Shown piece after piece: positions 21,635 to 34,006 of a stretch of DNA of 64,000 nt (the first letter of the stretch is position 1; each line of letters starts with the position of its first letter). The stretch is taken from the NCBI GenBank assembly GCA_028554755.1, contig JAPTOF010000008.1, forward strand, positions 17,589,001-17,653,000, given 5' to 3'. Position numbers and translations under genes: made by a program. Source of the DNA: Cordia subcordata (Eukaryota; Streptophyta; Magnoliopsida; Boraginales; Cordiaceae). The notes below the pieces were generated by a model, which was given only the letters and a program-made list of their open reading frames with translations, was not told where the DNA came from and searched no databases.

Positions 21635-23599
21635 AAATCCCACTTCATGGTGCAACGAGGGATAGTGCTAGGTTATGTTGTCTCATCTAGTGGCATTCAA
21701 ATTGACCCAGCTAAGGTAGAATTGTTAGAAAAATTGCCTGTCCCTAAGTGTGTTAAAAATGTTAGATCTTTTCTAGGGCATGTAGGATTTTGCCGTAGGT
21801 TTGTTAAGGATTTTAGTCATATAACGTGTCCCTTGTCTAACCTCCTAGCACAAGATGTTCCCTTTGAGTTTAATGATAAGTGCATTAGAGCTTTTGATAG
21901 GCTTAAATCCTTATTGTCTACATCCTCCACCATTCAACCACCTGACTATAGTATTCCATTTGAGGTTATGTGTGCCGCATCTAATTATGCAATAAGCGCT
22001 ATTTTAGGTCAATGGCGAGATAAGTTGCCCCATGTAATGTACTATGCTAGCAAGACTTTTGATAAAGCTAAAAAGAACTATATCACCACAGAAAAAGAGC
22101 TTCTAACAGTTGTTTTCTCCCTTAACAGGTTTAGGTCCTGCATCCTAGAGTCCAAAGTGATTGTCTACACCGATCATGTGGCATTGAGGTATTTGTTAAC
22201 TAAGAAAGAATGTAAGCCCCGCTTGATTAGGTGGTTGCTCTTTCTTCAAGAATTCATTGTCGAGATCCGAGATAAAAAGGGTAGAGAAAATTTAGTTGTG
22301 GATCACCTTTCCCGTCTTGTTAGTAAATCTTCTAGTGATCCATATCCTTTTTGTGATTCATTTCCTGATGAGCAATTGTTTGTCGTCTCTCATCACACAC
22401 TTTGGTTTGCTCAAAGTGTCAATTATCTTGCCACAGGGCACTTTCCTTCCCATTAAGAGAAGAGAGAAAGAGATAGGTTCCTAGCATGAGTTGGGAAATT
22501 CTTTTGGGAGGATCCCTATCTTTTTAAAGTGTGTGCAGATCAAATGATTCCTTGGTGTATGCCCGAGGACGAGTTTGAGAACGTGTTGAGTATGTGTCAT
22601 AATGAGGGGTATGGAGGTAATTTTAGTGGGAAGAAGACCGTCATGAAGGTCTTGCAATGTGGATTATTTTGGCCCATTCTCTTTAGGGATGTATAAGATT
22701 ATTGCAAAAACTGTTTTAGATGTCAACAATCTGGGCCTATCTCTAATAGAAACATGATGCCTTTATCCCCTATTCTTCTTGTGAGTTATTTGATGTTTGG
22801 GGTATAGATTTCATTGGACCATTTTCACCTTCATTCAGGTACCAATAAATTTTAGTAGCCATTGATTATGTGTCCAAATGGGTTGAGGCTATTCCTATAT
22901 CACTAATGACCATAGGGTTGTAGTGAAATTCATTGAGGAGAGCATTTTCTCTAGATTTGAAGTCCCTAGGGTCTTAATTAGTGATGAGGGATTGCATTTT
23001 TGCCATACGACTTTAGAGGCCCTATTGAGAAAATATTCGGTCACCTATAAGGTAGCTACTCCTTATCACTCATAAACTAGTGGAAAAGTAGAGGTGTCCA
23101 ATAGAGAGCTCAAGCATATTTTAGAGAAAATGATTTGGCCCAATATAACAGATTGGTCTATTAGGTTGAATGATGCTTTATGCGCCTATTGCACTACCTT
23201 TAAGACTACCATTGGTATGTCTCCGAATCGATTGGTTTATGGGAAAGCTTGTCACCTGCTGGTAGAACTAGAGCATAGGGCTTATTAGGCAATTAAGGCC
23301 TTAAACTATGATTCAACAAGAGCAGGTGAGAAGAGAAAGCTTGACCTAGCAGAGTTAGAGGAGCTGAGGTTTGAGGCGTATGAGAATGCCAAGCTTTATG
23401 AGGATAGGATGAAGAGAATTCATGATAAACCTATTCTTAAGAAATTATTCTCTCTCTCTTCGATAAAGTTTGGTTGTTTAACTCATGTTTGAAGCTCTTT
23501 CCAGGCAGGCTCAAGTCAAGATGGGATGGTCCGTATGAAGTATTGGTTGCCTACCCTTCTGGTGTAGTCAAGATCAAGGACTTGAAGGATAGCCGATAG
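21635..23599 (+). pseudogene. Athila-A pol, reverse transcriptase end to integrase (second segment)
   Basis: This continues directly from 1430 once COP-1 and one AAATC copy are removed. An open stretch at 21647-22456 holds the end of reverse transcriptase ([30 protein letters not shown]) and RNase H ([30 protein letters not shown]). Integrase follows in pieces: a zinc finger in 22585-22735, the core in 22790-23110 and a C-terminus with [15 protein letters not shown] near 23245-23288. Stops and frameshifts are frequent after 22456. It is more decayed than ATH-1, as expected for the oldest layer of the nest. Confidence 0.9.
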
Positions 23600-24756
23600 A
23601 TCAAAGTGAACGGGCAGTGCCTGAAGCATGCATATGATCCAAACATGGCTCATGTAGAAGTTTTAATGCTTTAGAATCCCATATATACAGGTTGAAGATG
23701 AGTTCGTGTTCACCTAGTTGACAGCATGGTGGTTAGCGCTACTAGGAGGCAACCTAGGTTCAATTTTGCAATTTTGCATTTATTTCATTTTTTCTTTCTT
23801 TTGTCTTCTTTCTTTTCCTTTCACGCACACCAAAATGTTGAATCATGATCTTTTGTCGCTTAAGATACACCATTGCTTATTATTGCACATGCCAATGTGA
23901 GTTTGCATAAGTAATGCTACTAACCTTGTTTTCTTTAAGTGTTTATAAATTATGAGTCACAGGGTTAGTAGTATGGTGATCTATCATTGGCATGGAGAAC
24001 TTTGAAGAAAATGCAAGGTTGTATCTATCCTTTCCCCACTTGTCCCCATGTTTTTACCATTCCTACTACCCTTACTTGCTTTGTAATGCCAATTTGCTTG
24101 TTTATGTGCTTTACTTCATTTGCTTGGGGACAAACAAAGTCTAGGTTTGGGGGTATGGGAGTTTGGTTTTCTTGTTATATGCTTTGTGTAGGGTAGATGT
24201 GCATTATATGATTCAAATGGTGAAAATTTTTCAATTTTAATACATATAGAGTTATTTATCTCTTAGTGGATCATTATGTTGGCTATTGTGGTTGACTCAA
24301 TTGATTAGTGAATATAAGTAGCTTTGTGGGGAAGTGAATGGAGTAGACAGAGAATCGAGACTTGGAGGAGAACACTTGAAAGTTATGGGGAGTGAGGACC
24401 TTTAAGAATGACACTTGTAGCCACCCCATAGCTTGTAGAAAAGAGTGAAGAAAGGAAGGGTCGTTGATGTGAGTGCCCTCCCCTTGATTGGTCATTTTTC
24501 TTGTCCCTAAGCCATTCTTTTTCTTTTCTTTTTGTGTGAATACAATACAAAGCATAAAAAACCCAAAAAAAAATTTTTGAAAAAGGCAAAAGGTGCAAAA
24601 ATATATAAAAAAAATTAAAAAAAAGAGGCAAAAAGCCAAAGGCACCAAAAAGTTTTGTGAATAAGTGCATAAGTGACACAATGTCAACTTAGCACATGTT
24701 ATCACCATTGTCTGTATGCGAATAAGGCTTTTTATAAGCCAATGTGCTTGTATATT
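23600..24756 (+). other. Athila-A 3-prime non-coding region
   Basis: Colinear with 13743-14920 of ATH-1. It contains GCGCTACTAGGAGGCAACC at 23738-23756, a worn copy of the internal hairpin module at 24119-24138 followed by GGTTTGGGGGTATGGG, and an A-rich stretch near 24545-24640. It ends with ATATT at the ATH-2 insertion and resumes at 35957. No gene is seen. Confidence 0.8.
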
Positions 24757-25285
24757 TGGTGTTTGTCTCTAGAGTGCAAGCTCTAAAAACCTGGAAGTGC
24801 ACAAATCAATGTAGTGTAGTGTATGCGAGAACAGGTGTTGAACCACAGGGAGGCTATGTTGTGGGATGGATTCTAAGTGTGTGTCTTAGAGAATGCAAAA
24901 AAGAAAACTTAAACTAACTATTTTTGGTGTTTTCGAATGTCAAGAGCTCTAATTAAAGAAAATAAAACTATACTATGGGAATGGAAAGTTTAAAGACAAG
25001 CTATCTAGAGAGAACTAACAAATGGAAAGCATTAGGGTGACATCTACTTGTTAATTGGTGATCCTAGATTCCAATACTATAGGATTACATGAAATGGCTT
25101 ACTCATTAATTTCTCTTTTACTAGGTTGATTAGTTAATGTCCAAATTTGGCCCAGGACTCAGTGCGGGTCCATCCCTAGGCAGCGCTTTCTAGAGCTATG
25201 GCGTGCTCCTTATGACCTAGGCCTTAAGAATGACTAACTAGCTTCCTAGGTGACCTAGAAAAAACCTACCCTAGTACCTAAATCA

Positions 25286-25368
25286 TTGGCTGGATTTAAA
25301 GCCAAGACCTAGTGTTGCTAGAGTCGACTAAATCAACCCAGAAACCTATTGGTTGGATTTAAAGCCAA
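25286..25368 (-). repeat. Paired hairpins in ATH-2 3-prime LTR
   Basis: In element sense: TTGGCT, TTAAATCC, AACCAA at 25349-25368 (one mismatched pair) and the perfect TTGGCT, TTAAATCC, AGCCAA at 25286-25305. The spacing is 63 nt, the same as in ATH-1. Confidence 0.7.
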
Positions 25369-26123
25369 AGGAGACTCGATTTAGACTACCCTTTAATTGT
25401 GCTTTGTCATTCTAGGGTCACAAAAACAGGATTTGACCTATTAATGCATTCATAAATGTTCTAAGCCAAGGTGTTTGTAAATAAAGGGACCTGTTCGACT
25501 ACCAAACATCGTCATGCTTGGATTACACCATTAAAAGCATTTTTGAGCCAACGTGCATGCAATATTGATGTCATATTTACTACTAGACATGCAAACATAC
25601 ACATAGACATGAATATAAGCAATACCCACTTCATAAGATCCACACATCAACACATAGACATGACTATAGAATGAATTAGAAGTGTTTACTAGCAAATAGA
25701 CTTCAATTTATACCTATGCAAATCTCATAGGCATATTATCAAACACCTAGACATGTATTGAACAATAGCCACTGAAACAAGAAAAACATAGCATATGTAT
25801 ATACATTAAGCCATTGAATCCCGTAATATAGAAGCATAGAATCAACCCATTAGACAAGTGTCATCACCCTAAACAAATCTACTCAAACATAACATAACAA
25901 AGGATGAAAAGGAGAATAAAAAACTCCCTTTCCATCCTAGCAATTCTTGCACAAAATCCTTGAGTAGCCTTTGATCCAAGTGTTTGAATCCTCCAAATGA
26001 GCTTAAAACTAGGTGAAATGTGTGTGAGTGTATGTGTTAGAGATTGGTGAAAAAGGAATTAGGGGTTGGGAGATGGGTGTGAAAGAGTATGACTTAATTA
26101 ATTATAAAATGACCAAATGCTGG

Positions 26124-26320
26124 CTTATATAGCTAATTTTTGAGACTACCGGAACACTATACCGGAGCACCGGTACCAAGGGGCCTCTATTCCAGTAGTA
26201 GAAGCTTGCATACTGTTTTTGGCGGAATAGTGAACTTGTGCACCGGTCACAAAGGCCTTTTATTCTGGTAGTAGAAACTTGCTTTTTGTTTTTGGTGGAA
26301 TAGTGAGCCGGTACACAGGT
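26124..26320 (-). promoter_or_regulatory. ATH-2 U3 promoter with ACCGGT-type palindromes
   Basis: On the minus strand a TATATAAG box (26124-26131) is preceded by a cluster of CCGG-containing repeats, including CACCGGTACC near 26169. It occupies the same place as the GGTCGACC array of ATH-1 but uses a different palindrome. Confidence 0.55.
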
Positions 26321-26700
26321 ACTTTGAAGCTAGTGTTCCGATAGTGTCTCTTCGCTCTCTTTTGGCTTCGTTTTAGCTCTGTTTTGCTTCCAATTGTCTT
26401 GACCTTTGTTCGAAAGCCTCCAAAGTTGATTTTCTTCCACTTTTCCTCTACAATATGCTTTCAATCCTTGCTCAAATCATCTCCATCTTTGTTAATCTTC
26501 AAATAATCCTCAATCGCACCTATAACATCCAAAATAAGCCATTAATGTAGCATTTACCCTTTGAACTCAACTATGTATAGTTGTATATGCATAAGCCTAT
26601 ACATAGTACAAGTACTACATTAATGCAACTATTAAGCTTAATATATCTCCAAAATATAGACAAATAACAATTCAAACACACACAAAAACACAACACATTA

Positions 26701-26738
26701 ACACCCCAAAACCTTCTCCTTGCTTGTGCTCAAGCAAG
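26701..26738 (-). other. ATH-2 terminal hairpin and polypurine tract
   Basis: On the minus strand the hairpin CTTGCTTG, loop AGCA, CAAGCAAG (26719-26738) is followed by a purine run ending in GGTTTTGGGGTGT at the LTR. The arms are identical to ATH-1 while one loop base differs. Confidence 0.8.
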
Positions 26739-28071
26739 CCCAATATTAAGTTTATTTCTACAACAGATGTAATGGATTGCCTAAAGGATTGACTCGTTAT
26801 CAAGGTTAGTCTAAGAAGTATGAAGGGGGCATTCCTATGGTAGAGAGATCCCCTAATCTCTTTGGATCCTCCTTCTACTCATAAGGGGTCTCGTTCCTCG
26901 TGGGAATTTCCCATGTACCCAATCCACTACAAGCCTAGGGTTCTAACTCACACACTTGAGATGTTGATATTTCGTGCTCCCTCAACTAACATGGCCTCCT
27001 CAACATGCACCAAGCCTCAAAGACAAGAAGGGAGAATATACAAACACAATGGCTTATAAAAGCCTTATTCACGTATCTACAAAGATGATAACTTGTGCTA
27101 AGTTGACATTGTGTCACTTATGCACTTATTCATTAACTTTTTTGTTCCTTTGGCTTTTTCTCTTTTTCACTTTTTTTTTTTGATATTTTTGCACCTTTTT
27201 GCTTGTTTCAATTTTTTTGGGATTTTTCATGCTTTGCATTGTATTCACAAAAAGAAAAGAAAAAGAAAGGCTTAGGCACATCAAAGAAAACCAATCAAGG
27301 AAGAGGCACTCACATCAAAAACCCTTTTCTGACACTCTTTCTTACCAAGCTATGAGGTGGCCACATGAGTCATTCTTAAAGGTCCTCACTCCCCACAACT
27401 TTGAAGGGCATCCCCTCCAAGACTTAGTTTTCAAACAACTCTATTCATTTTCCCACAATGCATCTCATCTTCAAAAATCAATAAAGTCAATCACAATAGG
27501 AAATAGAATGATCAATAAAGAAATAAATGACTTTACATGCATCAAAATTGAAAAATTTTCACCATTTTTAAGCACATAATGCAATTTAGCCTAAGCAAGA
27601 TATATAACAAGAAAACCGAACTTCTATATTCCCAAACCTAAACTTTACTTATCCTCCAGCAAATAGAGCAAAACACTTAAACAATCAAATTGGCATTACA
27701 AAGCGAGTAAGGGTGAGGGGGATAGGGTAAAAACATAGGGAACAAGTAGAGAAAGGATAGATATAACCTTGCATTTTCTTCAAAGCTTTCCATGCCAATG
27801 ATAAATCACCTTACTACTAATCCTGTGACTCTCAATTTTCAAACACTCACAAAGAAAACAAGATTAGTAGCATTACTTATGCATATTTGCATTGGCATAA
27901 GCAATGGTGTATCTTATGGGACAAAGAATCGGGATTCAACACTTTGGTGTGGGTGCGAGAAAGAGAAAAGAAAGGAAAATAAAATAAGTGAAAAATCACA
28001 AAATGGAACCTAGGTTGCTTCCTAGTAGCGCTAACCACCATGCCGTCAGCCAGGCAAACACCAACTCATTT
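26739..28071 (-). other. ATH-2 3-prime non-coding region
   Basis: Colinear with the ATH-1 region after integrase. A degenerate internal hairpin module remains near 27641-27665 (hairpin arms no longer pair), with a homopolymer-rich stretch near 27130-27240. Frames on either strand are short and look accidental. Confidence 0.75.
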
Positions 28072-31000
28072 TCAGCCTCCATGCACGGGATCTTGAAGCA
28101 TTAAAACTTCCACACCAGCCATGCTCGAATCATGTGCATGCTTCAGGCATTGCCCATTCACCGTCAACTCTTGGCTATCCTTCAAATCTTTCATCTTGAC
28201 TGAACTAGAAGGGTAGGCAACCAACACCCTATATAGACTATCCCATCTTGTCTTAAGATTACGTAGAAAGAGTTTCAATCGTGAGTTAAGCAACCAAACT
28301 TTATCGGAGAGAGAGAATGATTTCTTAAGAATATGTTTATCATGAATTCTCTTCATCCTATCCTTATAAAGCTTCGTATTCTCATATGCCTCAAACCTAA
28401 GCTCTTCCAACTCCGCTAGGTCTAGGTTCCTTTTCTCACCCACTCTTGCCAAATCAAAATAAGCTCTATGTTTTAGTTCTACTGGCAAGCGACAAGCTTT
28501 TCCATAAACCATTCTATACGGAGACATACCAATGGGAGTCTTAAAGGCAGTACAATAGGCCCACAAAGCATCATTTAGCCTAATAGACCAATCTCTCATA
28601 TCAGGCCGAACCATTTTCTCTAAAATATGCTTGTCCACTAGTTTGTGGGTGATATGGAGTGGCTATCTTATGGGTGACCGAATATCTCCTCAACAAGGCC
28701 TCTGAACTCTTATGGAAAAAATGCAAACCCTCATCACAAATCAAGACCCTAGGGACTCTAAATCTAGATAAAATGTTCTCCTTAATGAATTTAACCACTA
28801 CCCTATGGTTATTAGTACGTGTGGGAATTGCCTTAGCCTATTTGAACACATAATCAATGGCCACTAAAATGTATTGGTACCTAAAGGAAGGTGGAAGTGG
28901 ACCCATGAAATCTATACCCTAAACATCAAAAAGCTCACATAGAAGAATAGGGGGTAAAGACATCATGTTTTTCCTAGAGATAGACCCAGATTGTTAATAT
29001 CTAAAACACTTTTTACAATACTCTTGGGTGTCCCTAAAGAAAGTGTGCCAAAATAGTCCATATTGCAAGACCTTCGCGGTGGTCTTCTTCCCACTAAAAT
29101 GACCCCCATACCGCTCATCATGACACATGCTCAAAACGCTTTCAAACTCGTCCTCGGGCACACACTGACAAATCATTTGATCTGCACACACTTTAAAAAG
29201 ATACGGATCTTCCCAAAAGAAATGCCTAACTTGTGCTAGGAACCTATCTCTTTCTCTCTTCTCCTAATAGGAAGGAAAACGCCCTGTGGCAAGATAATTG
29301 ACAATATGAGCAAACCAAGGTGTATGATGAGAGATGGCAAACAATTGCTCATCGGGAAATGAATCATAAAAAGGGGATGGATCACTAGAAGACTCGCTAA
29401 CAAGACGGGAAAGATGATCTGCAACTAAATTTTCTTTACCCTCTTTATCCCGAATCTCAATATCAAACTCTTGAAGAAGGAATACCCACCTAATCAAGCA
29501 GGGCTTAGATTCTTTCTTAGCTAACAAATACCTTACAGCTGTATGATCAATGTATACAATCACCTTAGACCCTACGATGTACGACCTAAACTTGTCAAGG
29601 GAGAAGACTACTGCTAGAAGCTCTTTTTCCGTGGTGGTATAGTTCTTTTGAGATTCATCAAGAGTCTTACTAGCATAGTACACAACATAGGGCAATTTAT
29701 CCTTCCTTTGACCTAAAATGGCTCCTATTGCATAGTCTGATGCGTTACACATAACCTCAAATAAGAGACTATAGTTATATGGCTGGATAATTGGGGATGT
29801 GGACAATAAGAATTTAAGCCCATTGAAAGCCCTAATACACTTATCATCAAAGTCAAAAAGGACATCTTGTGCTAGGAGCCTAGATAAGGGACATGCAATG
29901 TGACTAAAATCCTTAATAAATCTATGGTAGAATCCTGCATGCCTTAGAAAAGATCTAACATCCTAGACACACTTAGGGATAGGGAACTTTTCAATTAATT
30001 TTACTTTAGCCAGGTCAACTTGAATTCCACTAGATGAGACAACATGACCCAATAGTATTCCTCGTTGCACCATGAAGTGGGATTTCCCCCACCTCAACAC
30101 TAGATTCTTCTTCATATATCGGTCTAAGACTAAAAAGAGATTACTCAAACACTAATCAAAACTATCTCCAAAGACTAAGAAGTCATCCATGAAAATCTCT
30201 AAATGCTTCTCTATCATGTCACTAAAAATGACCATTATACACCTTTGAAATGTGGCTGGGGCATTACACAGACCGAAAGGCATTCTCCTATAGGCAAAAG
30301 TGCCATAGGGACAAGTAAAGGTGGTCTTCTCTTGGTCCTCATGAAACATAGGGATCTAATTGTAACCCGAAGAGCCATCTAGAAAATAATAGTAGCTATG
30401 CCTAGCTACTCTATCAAAAATCTGATCTAGAAAAGGCAATGGGAAATGATCCTTTCTAGTTTTGGAGTTGAGCTTCCTATAATCAATTCAAACTCTCCAA
30501 CTCGTGGGAGTACATGTAGGGATAAGCTCTTCTCTCTTATTCTCAACAACCGTGATCCCAGACATCTTAGGGAAGACTTGAACCAGGCTAACCCACTCCT
30601 TATCGGAGATTGGATAAATGATGCCTGCATCTAAAAGCTTAATGATCTCTTTCTTAGCAATTTCACTCATGTGTGGGTTTAGCCTCCTTTGCATCTCCCT
30701 AGAAAGAATGGCTCCATCCTCAAGGTGAATACGATGCATGCAAACCGAGGGGTCTATACCTCTCAAATCATCACTTTTCCATCCTATAGCCTTCCTATGT
30801 TTCCTAAAAATCTCTAAGAAATGCTCCTCATGCTCACTAGAAAGATCGAAAGCTATGATTACTGGAAGGGTCTCACTAGGGCCTAGGAATGTATACTACA
30901 AATGATCAGGAAGGGGTTTGAGCTCTAAAGAAGGGCTAGGCTCAACCAAGGGGGACTCAACCTTAACATCATCAATGGTAATATCACTAGAGTCAAGACT

Positions 31001-31896
31001 AGAAGGATTAACCTTAAGTGACTTATCAATCAAGGAACTCTTAACTATAGAGGTAAAGGCTATACACTTATGCTCTAAGGTGTCTAAATCAAAGCTAGTC
31101 AACAATTCCTCAAATTTCCTCAATCCTTCTCCATTAGTCATAGTTCTCTCTACAAGGTCCTCAACACACGAATCAATCTCATCCACAATAAAGCACTCTT
31201 CTCCATCATCTCCTCCTATACTAGCTCAATCTTTATAATGGACCTTAAATTCCTAAATTTCATCTCTAATAACCCCAACCTATAATGGATAATGGCATCT
31301 GTAGTGGCAAGAATTGGGCGACCTAGAAGAATAGGTGTAGAATGTCTAGATTCATGTCCTGAATCCATATCTAACACTATGAAGTCAACAGGGTACACAA
31401 ACTCACCTACCTGGACCATAACATTCTCTATCACACCCCTAGGTCTACGTTTGGATATATCAGCTAGCTGAAAAGTAACATGTGTAGGAGACAACTCATC
31501 TAGACCTAGCTACTGATAGATGGAGTAGGGAATGAGATTCACACTAGATCTTAAATCTAACAAAGCGTGATCAATCTGGGTCTCACAGATTCTACAAGGA
31601 ATAGTGAAGGCTCCGAGGCCACTCATCTTAGGCGGAAGGCCCGAAGTGTAAATATTATTCACCATCTCCGTAGGCCTCGCCTTCTTAAAAATGTTCGATG
31701 ACCTACGTTTCCTTGTACAAAGATCTTTAAAGAACTTAGAATAGGAGGGGATAGAACGGATCGCATCTATCAAAGGAAGATTGACCTTAAGGTCCTTAAG
31801 ATGCTCTAAAACCCTGCAAAACCTCGAATCCTCACTAGGTGTAGGCCTCTCTAAGGTGGATGGGAAGGGAACTCTAGGTGCAACATCTCTAGACAC
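28072..31896 (-). pseudogene. ATH-2 pol (protease, reverse transcriptase, RNase H, integrase)
   Basis: Minus strand, in order from 31896 downward. Protease has DHALLDLRSSVNLIPYSIYQ, where the Gly after the catalytic Asp-Leu is Arg, and ILLGRPILATTDAI at 31270-31330. Reverse transcriptase has AYRRMPFGLCNAPATFQRC and FMDDFLVFG at 30160-30300. RNase H lies at 29264-29806 ([13 protein letters not shown], where the catalytic CDAS Asp is Asn). The integrase zinc finger keeps HDERYGGHF (29080-29120). Near 28637-28640 about 26 nt are missing compared with ATH-1, fusing SGQ directly to the HILEK region and removing the catalytic Glu and the frame. About a dozen separate breaks are visible. It is non-functional. 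Confidence 0.9.
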
Positions 31897-33723
31897 ATAG
31901 GAATCATCAATAGGTTCTTTTCCCTCCCGATAAGGGCAGGAAGTACTACTCTTTCCATGGTCTCTAATGGGCTCATCTCTCTCAAGAGGACCCTCTCTAG
32001 AATTTACTCTAACTGGGCTACTATGTGACTCTTTAGACTCGAAAGGCCACTAGATGTAGGCACTACAAAGCCAACTCGTACTCTATTATTCATTACCCTA
32101 CTACTCCTAAGAGTGGTGATAGCCTTAGCCTAGGCCTGAGGGGGATAAATGATATTAGTAGAGGAATAGGACTGGACTCTAGGGTTTACCTCCGGCTAAG
32201 GAGGCAATTTCCCAGGGTCTCTAGCCCTCAATTGACTATTAATCTGCCCTAACTATGCCTCAAACCTCGTCATTTGCAGCCTATTTTCTACCAATTCTTG
32301 TTGCTGATTCTAAATGAACTGTATTATCTTCATCATGTCATTACTAGGAGGTTGGCTACTAGAGGGAGCAGGTAAATCCTGAGGTTAAGGAGCACTAGTG
32401 AGACGGGGATGATTAAGGTGATAGAAACCTGGGGGATATTGAGGATGGGGTCGCTGTTGAGGTGGAACCTGAGGATGTGAACTAGACTCATACTGAACTT
32501 GTCTCCAAGAAAATTTTAGGTTGTCTCTCTAACCCAGATTATATGTGTTCGAGTACGGGTTATACTCCCGAGAATAACCTTGAGTACTACACACTTGCTC
32601 TTTCATGAATTCAGGAAATTGATATGCTAGAGGCAAGCTGTGGTCTCATGAGATAACTCAGAACATAATGCATAAATCTCAACGACTAAAGGGGTGAAGG
32701 AAGAGCCTATAGAACTAGTCCTATGACCTTGGGATGAAAGAGATAAAGAAATGAATTGATTTAGCTTATTTGTTAAAGTCTTAACCTTAGCGGGAAAATC
32801 TAGAGAAACTCCAACCTCATTAACACTTCTTTTATTGCCTCCCTGACTAGACCTTTCCATGGAAAAATTTTGAAAAGAATTTTCAGCCATCAACTCTATT
32901 TTCTCCCATGCCTCTGTTGGTCTCAAAAGATAAAAACTACCACCGAAAGCGGCATTGATCATCATCTTATTTTGTTCATTTAAGCCTCGAAAGAAATATT
33001 GCAATAGGTCATGATTGCCATACCCATGGTGTGGACATTATCTAAGAAAATCCTTGACCCTCTCCTAAGCCTCATGAAAGGATTCTAGGTCATGTTAGGA
33101 GAAAGTCATAATGGCAGTCCTAAGGTCGGCTATCTTGGCCATGGGATAAAATTTTTGAAAGAACTTAGATTGAAGCTCGGCCCATGTAGTAATGCAACCA
33201 TTAGGTAACGAATGCAACCAAGCCCTAGCCTTATCCTTAAGAGAGAAAGGAAACAATCTTAGACGTATCACCTCTTGGGAGACATTGGGGACATGGAAAA
33301 TGGAACTCATCTCAACAAAATCAGTGATATGATTTAGAGGACTCGCATTGTTTCTCCTGTAGAAGGAAGGAAGCATAGGCAACATATTAGGCTTAATCTC
33401 GAAGTTTATCTCCCCCAAACTGCAATTTGAACAGCCAAATTAGGCTCAAAGGCTTCGGGGAGAAATAATTACCTAAGAGTAGGTTCCTCATCTGTAGATG
33501 GGTCTGGTCTACGGGGTTTTCGTCTGAAATGATCTTGGGCTTGATGCCCATGGTGATCATAAGGTGGAATGGGATTTATTAAGGGATTGGGAAGATTAGG
33601 AGGATGATTGTGATCGGCCATCTCCTCAAGAAGATCTCCCAAATTCCTAAAATGTCTAGCAATTCTATCGAGCTCAGAACTAAGAGGAACTAAGGGATTT
33701 CTAAGGGATCTCCTACCACGCAT
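31897..33723 (-). pseudogene. ATH-2 gag
   Basis: The minus-strand start is ATG at 33723 (MRGRRSLRNPLVPLSSELDR). Open pieces are 33469-33729, 33095-33418 (FEIKPNMLPMLPSFYRRNN, VIRLRLFPFSLKDKARAWLH) and 32627-33004 (SGG-like block, LRPTEAWEKIELMAENSFQN, and the zinc knuckle CALCSELSHETTAC). The C-terminal glutamine-rich tail runs to about 32000. Many stops are TAG or TAA at positions coding Trp or Gln in ATH-1, consistent with C-to-T decay. Confidence 0.9.
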
Positions 33724-33982
33724 GCACAAACTATCCTAACTACGACCACTTCAACCCCAAAAAACTTCAATATTCCTAAAACTACAACAAATAAACCATA
33801 ATTCTAGAAAATCTACTAAAAACAAAAAAACAAAGGTTGAATTAGATAAACAAGAACTAAAGCAAGATTATAAAAACAATAAACAAGATAATCACAAACT
33901 AAATAAACTACAAAGGAAAAGTAAGAAAAACAAATAAAGTAACTACCAAAACACACAAGCAAAGAATGCAAATCACCGTGCC

Positions 33983-34000
33983 TCCCTGGCAACGGTGCCA
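33983..34000 (-). other. ATH-2 primer binding site (tRNA-Asp)
   Basis: The minus strand reads TGGCACCGTTGCCAGGGA, 6 nt from the LTR. One CpG of the canonical TGGCGCC has become CA. Confidence 0.85.
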
Positions 34001-34006
34001 AGAACT

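Larger units (their letters stand above)
24757..26700 (-). repeat. ATH-2 3-prime LTR
   Basis: It starts TGGTGTTTGTC on the plus strand. The other end reads CACATTA where the partner LTR reads CACATCA, a one-base loss of the canonical end. It contains paired hairpins (25286-25368) and a promoter region (26124-26320). Confidence 0.92.

Noticed and set aside
24283..24708. 141-codon minus frame with hydrophobic stretch
   Set aside because: Antisense translation of an A-rich non-coding Athila 3-prime region; phenylalanine runs come from poly-A.
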